NCBI RefSeq assembly: GCF_019578655.1
Contig: NC_063261.1
Span: forward strand, 29,119,126 to 29,183,125
Length of the DNA stretch: 64,000 nucleotides
From: Ricinus communis
Lineage: Eukaryota; Streptophyta; Magnoliopsida; Malpighiales; Euphorbiaceae
Reading direction: 5' to 3'
The position numbers and the translations under genes were made by a program. Position 1 is the stretch's first letter. Every line of letters begins with the position of its first letter. Below are positions 59,401 through 64,000 of the stretch, one piece after another. The notes below the pieces were generated by a model. It worked only from the letters and a program-made list of their open reading frames with translations, was not told the DNA's origin and ran no database searches.

Positions 59401-61146
59401 GCCGAATTTTTGGTAGAATTTACCCGAGTCGGGATTCTTAGAGAGTCAGTCCTAGGAATCTAGGCCTAGGATTAATGGTTAATTGTTTCCGCATTTTGAT
59501 AAATTATTTTTCTGTGATTAGATGATATGTCTGTTCGGCTCGCTCCAACCGAGGCACCGGAGCAGAGCTAGGAGGTTGCCCAATTCTATGAGTTAAAGTC
59601 ACTTAATTGTTGCACTATTGCTAAGTCTGAATTTAATATGCTATTTTAGAAATTTATGCGTAATATGATGATTAGTATCGCAATATAAATAATTGCACGT
59701 TGCTTTATCCTAAATTTTTAATCTTAATTTCAATATGTGTTGAATGATTTCATTAGACAATGATATTTATTAAATGTGATGATTCCGATTTGGGAATGTG
59801 GCTTTCGTAGAACATGCCACCTGATGGGTTACATCAGGACCGCGTGCGCACCGGTAATGATCAAAGACATATGTAATAAGGTTATTATGGATTTGTTTGC
59901 CCTGATCGAGCATTGCTCTTTAGGCTGAGTTCAGTTGATTGCCGGAGTTAAGGTCCCTGATTGAGCAACGCTCTCTGGGCGCCGACTTAATTGGAATTCA
60001 AGTGTTTAGGCTGGAGGTAAGGACCCTAATAGAGCTTGCTCTCTAGGCGCCAGACCTGTTGGATTAAGAGAGCCGAAAGGCTACTAGAATTTGAGGTTAG
60101 GGTTCTACTGAGCCACTCGTCCCGTAAAAGTAAATATATATTTTTATTTATTTATTTATTCATTTTTTTTATTATGGTATATGATTATATTATAATTTGT
60201 ATTTACGTTCAAGGTTTGATATACTGATTTGAATAATTAATATTTTTTGTGAAGACTGCAATAGTCTCTAGATTATTTGATTTTAACTCACTCTCGAGAC
60301 TGACAGTCTCAATTTATTTTTTTCAGATGCTTGACTGTTAGTCTTCCCTCGACTCTTACTCAGTAACCCGACTTCTTCATCATCGGGTGGTGTTTGATTT
60401 GGTATGTCAAATTGTAAAAATCTTAGATTCTCCGCAGTTGTAATAGTAGAGGTATCAGTTGTAAGTTTTATGAGTTTCGGGTCTTGCCTAATTTTTTTCT
60501 GGCAGACCGAATTAATTGTAAATTTAATGGTTACGAAATTGTGGAATCAATAGTATTAATTGAGATGAGATTTGTTTAAGTCAGTGAGTGTCAGGCTTAC
60601 TACGGGATTCGGTGGCCTTACGCCTACCCATTCCCTAGTGCCGGTCACGGGTCCACAGAGTGGGTCGTGACAGATTTCAGTTTTGTTGGGAATGACACTA
60701 CTTCTTAAGGGGATTTCTATAGAGTTAGACACAAATCTTCATGATTTCTTAGTACATGTATAAATGCGAGAGCTAGTTTATTATCTATTGGGAAATACTG
60801 TAGAATGTCATAGAGATATACTTATATGTACCTTAGGTCGACTCTTCCAATTAATAAATTTGTAACATTTCATCTTTGTAGTCATGATATGATCATGACA
60901 TGTATATCTATTTGCAGCCTTTTATTTGATTGTAGTATTTTATTTACTTGCTTTATTAGTTTAGTTTTATTTATCTTAATCTAATCATTCTATAATCTTT
61001 AGTTTTATCCATATTTGCTTAATCATCTTAATACATTTAGGAATTAGTAAGGCTATAATTCACTCTGAATTCTCTAGAGTTCGACGCCCTACTTACCTAT
61101 ACTTAGTCAAGTAGGACTAGGATAGAATGCACTTCTACCTACATCA
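56476..61146 (+). repeat. LTR of the second Athila/Tat-type element, split by a solo LTR
   Basis: It begins TGATGTATCC directly after the polypurine tract and ends CTACATCA at 61146, so the ends are TGATGTA...TACATCA. Without the inserted solo LTR (57850-60672 plus one 5-bp duplication) it would be about 1843 bp. The downstream half resumes at 60678 with TTTTGTTGGGAATGAC. Confidence 0.75.
57850..60672 (+). repeat. Solo LTR (Ty3-gypsy, same family as the LTR at 47431) with perfect TSD
   Basis: It starts TGTAATACCCGG and ends GGTCGTGACA, 2823 bp. It is flanked on both sides by GATTT (57845-57849 and 60673-60677). There is no internal region, so it arose by recombination between the two LTRs of a full element. 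A TATA-like run (TATATGTATAAATAAAATTA, 58081-58100) lies upstream of a GC- and CpG-rich segment (about 58560-59130). Open frames of 100-140 codons there run on both strands and are best read as composition effects. Confidence 0.95.
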
Positions 61147-63045
61147 AAATTGTGATCAAATCTAGGGTTTTTAATAGTTTTAAATATTTCTATAATGTAT
61201 ATACATGCTGGATTTTGAATATGCTAATATGAAAATATTGGGTTTTGAATCTGATAATATGTTTTCTATTGGATTTTGAATCTGATAATTGGAATAGTTA
61301 TGGTAATATGTTGGATTCATTCTTTTAATTATATGATCATATTAAATTTCTAGGGTTGGATGATTGAAATATAGGATCTACCATGTGAAGTTTTATTTGC
61401 CTTATGTCAATCTTTTTTTAGTTTTTTAGGTTTGTATAATTTTTATGATTTTTGGCTTAATTTTGATTTGTTTTGTTATGAGTTTTACTTCATATTTTTT
61501 AGTTTTAATCATGATTTACCTCTTGTGCATGTTAAATTGGCTTCTAGGTAAGGGAGGATTGAAAAAATCATAAAATTGACCATAATCAAGCCTTACAGCC
61601 AATCAACTCTATGATGTCAACAATCGGCTCTGCGCTAAGTCGAATGGCCTCTGTGATGTCATCAATCGGCTATTCATCTCAAATTGTCCTAATTCATGAG
61701 TTTTGGAGCCTTTTTATGATTTTTTGCCAATTTTAGTTTATTTTAGTAATTTTTCTTAAGTTTATTAGTCGTAACAAGGGTTGTAATAATTAGATTTACT
61801 ACTTTCTTTATTTTTTTTTATTTTTTGCTTTATTTTGATAATGGAAAATAACAGTTATATGACTGTTAACTAAAATTGGATATCTAGACTTAGGTCCTAA
61901 AACTTGGACTTTGGCATGCAATTTATAGTCTATTAGGTTAACATATTGGCAAGTTTGGGCTTAAATTAAAATCCAATTAGACTTGGTGAGCTTTGCTATG
62001 TTTAATTAATTAATCAACTCACTTAGATTAGGATCACTGAATCAAGTCTTAGCATGTAAGATGTAGCCCATTCAGGTTAAACACTTCGTAATTAGAGCAT
62101 AATTTGTAATTAGGCTAGAATAGGTGGGTCTCTTTGTCCATAATTGAATAGTTAATTTAGGCTAACAATAGAATTGGTAATTGGGCTAAACCTAAAATGG
62201 GCTAGACTTAGGTGGACCTTATATGTTGTAGTACTTGATGTGTAATAATATAACTGTTGCATTTATATGGAATAGTTTATTAAATTATAAAATTAAAGAC
62301 AGATCCAAAAATAAGGAAGTTAGCTTCGAGATCCATCTCTGGATTTGTGACGTGAGCTTTTTTATGGAATCAAGAAACATCACTCATTAGTAAAAGTATC
62401 CCAATGAATTACTCGAGTGGTGACTCCCATCTCTACACTAGCCTCTATGACTAGTTAGCGTGTTCCCAATTAGGTTGAAAAGCCTTGTAGTACCGTAGTC
62501 ACTAAAGATACTTAGGTGCACGCCCAAAACTACCGGCCATAGTAGCTCTACTGTTACTTTTACAGCTTAGCACCTCATCATCAACCTATTTAGTTAAGAT
62601 ATAAAGTTATAAAGAAAAGGAATCCTAAAAATAATAATGTATGGCTGACTGTATATTTTAATTAATACCTTCTCTAACTAGATGGCATGTGATCTATGCT
62701 AAGACTGTAAATATAATAATAATGGATCGAGTGAACTAGGCTGGATGTAATCACGTTGATGAGCTGCCATACCTAAAATACCAACATAAAAAATATCACG
62801 CTGATGCCTAAATATTATTTGACAAGACTACACATCACTATTATGACTTCACTACATATAAATTATTTGATATGACTACACATTATATTTATTTAGTACA
62901 ATAAATTATTGTCCTTACGGATTCTTTTTTTATAATTTATTTACAAAAGAACACATGACATTCATGACTATATTATTGTCCTTATGGATTCCTTTTTTGT
63001 AATATAAAGCCATATTATACCCAAACTCTAAAAAACATATTGAAT
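61147..63045. other. Non-coding, possible LTR fragment near 62390-62570
   Basis: No gene seen. TTACTCGAGTGGTGACTCCC...GTGTTCCCAATTAGGTTGAAAAGCC...GTACCGTAGTCACTAAAGAT (62406-62511) resembles an end region of Tat/Ogre-type LTRs as I recall it. The family is not certain. Confidence 0.35.
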
Positions 63046-63474
63046 TTGAGTATGGCTGGTTCTTCAGGTTATGGTAGAACCAAAAGAGTGTGGGTTCTAC
63101 CATAATTTGATGATCAATATCATTTTGAAAAGTATACGGATCCGAAAGAGTATTATGCTTGCATCGTGAATGGAACTTTAGAGTCGAGGAAGCAGAGTAT
63201 TTGATTTCTGTTTTTCTTTCATTAGGAGCTCCAATTGTGAAACGTCATTCATTAGCACTTCGTCAAAGAAATATGGTAGATTATGAGGTTGCAGTGAAAC
63301 AGATCGGAGAAGAAAATAATCAAATGTTCCTTCAAATACAAGATATTACATGTTACAATTATCAAAAGGACAAGCAATGACAATCAGTAGAAACTTGAGT
63401 GAGAATGAGGCTAACAATATTATGCGTCCTAACAGGTTTGCATCAAAATATGAAATATTTGATAAAGAAATATG
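63046..63474 (+). pseudogene. Broken fragment of an unrecognised coding sequence
   Basis: The plus strand gives MAGSSGYGRTKRVWVLP, a stop, then FDDQYHFEKYTDPKEYYACI. After a frame change it continues WNFRVEEAEYLISVFLSLGA, HSLALRQRNMVDYEVAVKQI and FLQIQDITCYNYQKDKQ. After a second 1-bp shift at about 63378 it reads MTISRNLSENEANNIMRPNR. The continuous sense across two frameshifts and a stop indicates a real but decayed gene or transposon ORF. I do not recognise the family. Confidence 0.5.
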
Positions 63475-64000
63475 ATCTCCTATTTGTATTCTAATATTGG
63501 TTTATAATAAAAAAAGTTTCATGACAATGTGATTATATTAAATGTCTTCACATAAACATATGATATTAGTCGTTATCAGACAAATCTATGTCAAACAGAC
63601 AATAGCATGAGTTTCCTAAAACTCTAAATATTCTAGCTTATTGGTGATCCCCATCTTCAAGGGCCTCATTTACTCGCTGACGAAAATACTCTCTATTAAG
63701 ATGAATTTTTTATTCGATTATTCTCTTCCTTGATGTGATATAAAGTAATGTGGAGTTCAAAGATAATGGATCGACTCATATTAATGGCACTCGCACGTAG
63801 TACTCGTATTTGAAGTTCTAATGCTTCTTCATATAGAATTTTAAATTAAAGTAATCGAAATCCCTACTCATTCATTAGTTGACTTTGTACCTTCTCATTA
63901 TTATGCTTATTCATATCAATTGGATATAAACATTATCTAGTGCCTAATGACATCTAGTAGCTCTAAATATGTCACTAAGAGTGTACACATTCGCCATGGT

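Noticed and set aside
1..64000. tRNA and rRNA genes
   Set aside because: Reading for conserved T-loop (GGTTCGAATCC) and rRNA core words found none convincing; the only B-box-like word is in intron 17 of the transporter.

Overview
The window looks like a repeat-rich, AT-rich stretch of a eudicot nuclear genome. The evidence is one intact 20-exon PDR-type ABC transporter gene with plant GT-AG (and one GC-AG) introns, plus many layers of plant LTR retrotransposons, Mutator-like and CACTA-like DNA transposon remnants and MITEs. The transporter has the general look of a rosid protein (Euphorbiaceae would be my guess), but the sequence alone does not fix the species.

Layout. 1-6046: a deletion-derivative Athila/Tat-type Ty3-gypsy element (gag + protease + pol C-terminal tip, no RT/RNase H/integrase core) with an array of 85-bp hairpin repeats and a 3' LTR. 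It abuts 6047-about 8607, the 3' half of a decayed Ty1-copia element. 8.6-14.5 kb: AT-rich non-coding DNA with a large inverted-repeat element (about 9715-12115) and diverged duplications. 14.6-18.4 kb: a decayed FAR1/FHY3-like Mutator transposase relic on the minus strand, whose non-coding parts are dotted with the motif ATGAACATT. 19396-26833 (minus): the only apparently functional gene, a full-size ABCG/PDR transporter of 1488 residues, which I assembled exon by exon with an open frame throughout.

28.8-30.2 kb: a Mutator-like element with about 200-bp terminal inverted repeats. 30.4-36.1 kb: an inverted-repeat element split by a complete but decayed Ty1-copia element (30948-35878) with both LTRs, PBS, PPT and a perfect 5-bp target duplication. 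36.2-47.2 kb: microsatellites, a 263-bp tandem duplication of a gene-like fragment, a poly(A)-ended retroposon-like segment, a TIR-NBS-LRR-type LRR relic and long AT-rich gaps. 47195: a CACTA-type terminus. 47431-51974: a 5'-LTR-containing, 3'-truncated Ty3-gypsy element (gag, zinc knuckle, protease, start of RT). 52.8-53.3 kb: a fold-back MITE. 54.7-61.1 kb: the 3' part of a second Athila/Tat-type element whose LTR (56476-61146) is split by a solo LTR (57850-60672, TSD GATTT) of the same family as the 47431 LTR. 63.0-63.5 kb: a broken fragment of an unrecognised coding sequence.

Nothing here is an operon or gene cluster. The ABC transporter is the only likely host gene. The rest records repeated nested transposition. 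The signals I find most worth following are two sets of short hairpins in retrotransposon non-coding/LTR DNA, with paired (compensatory) arm changes between copies, and the ORF-preserving internal deletion in the first Athila-type element.
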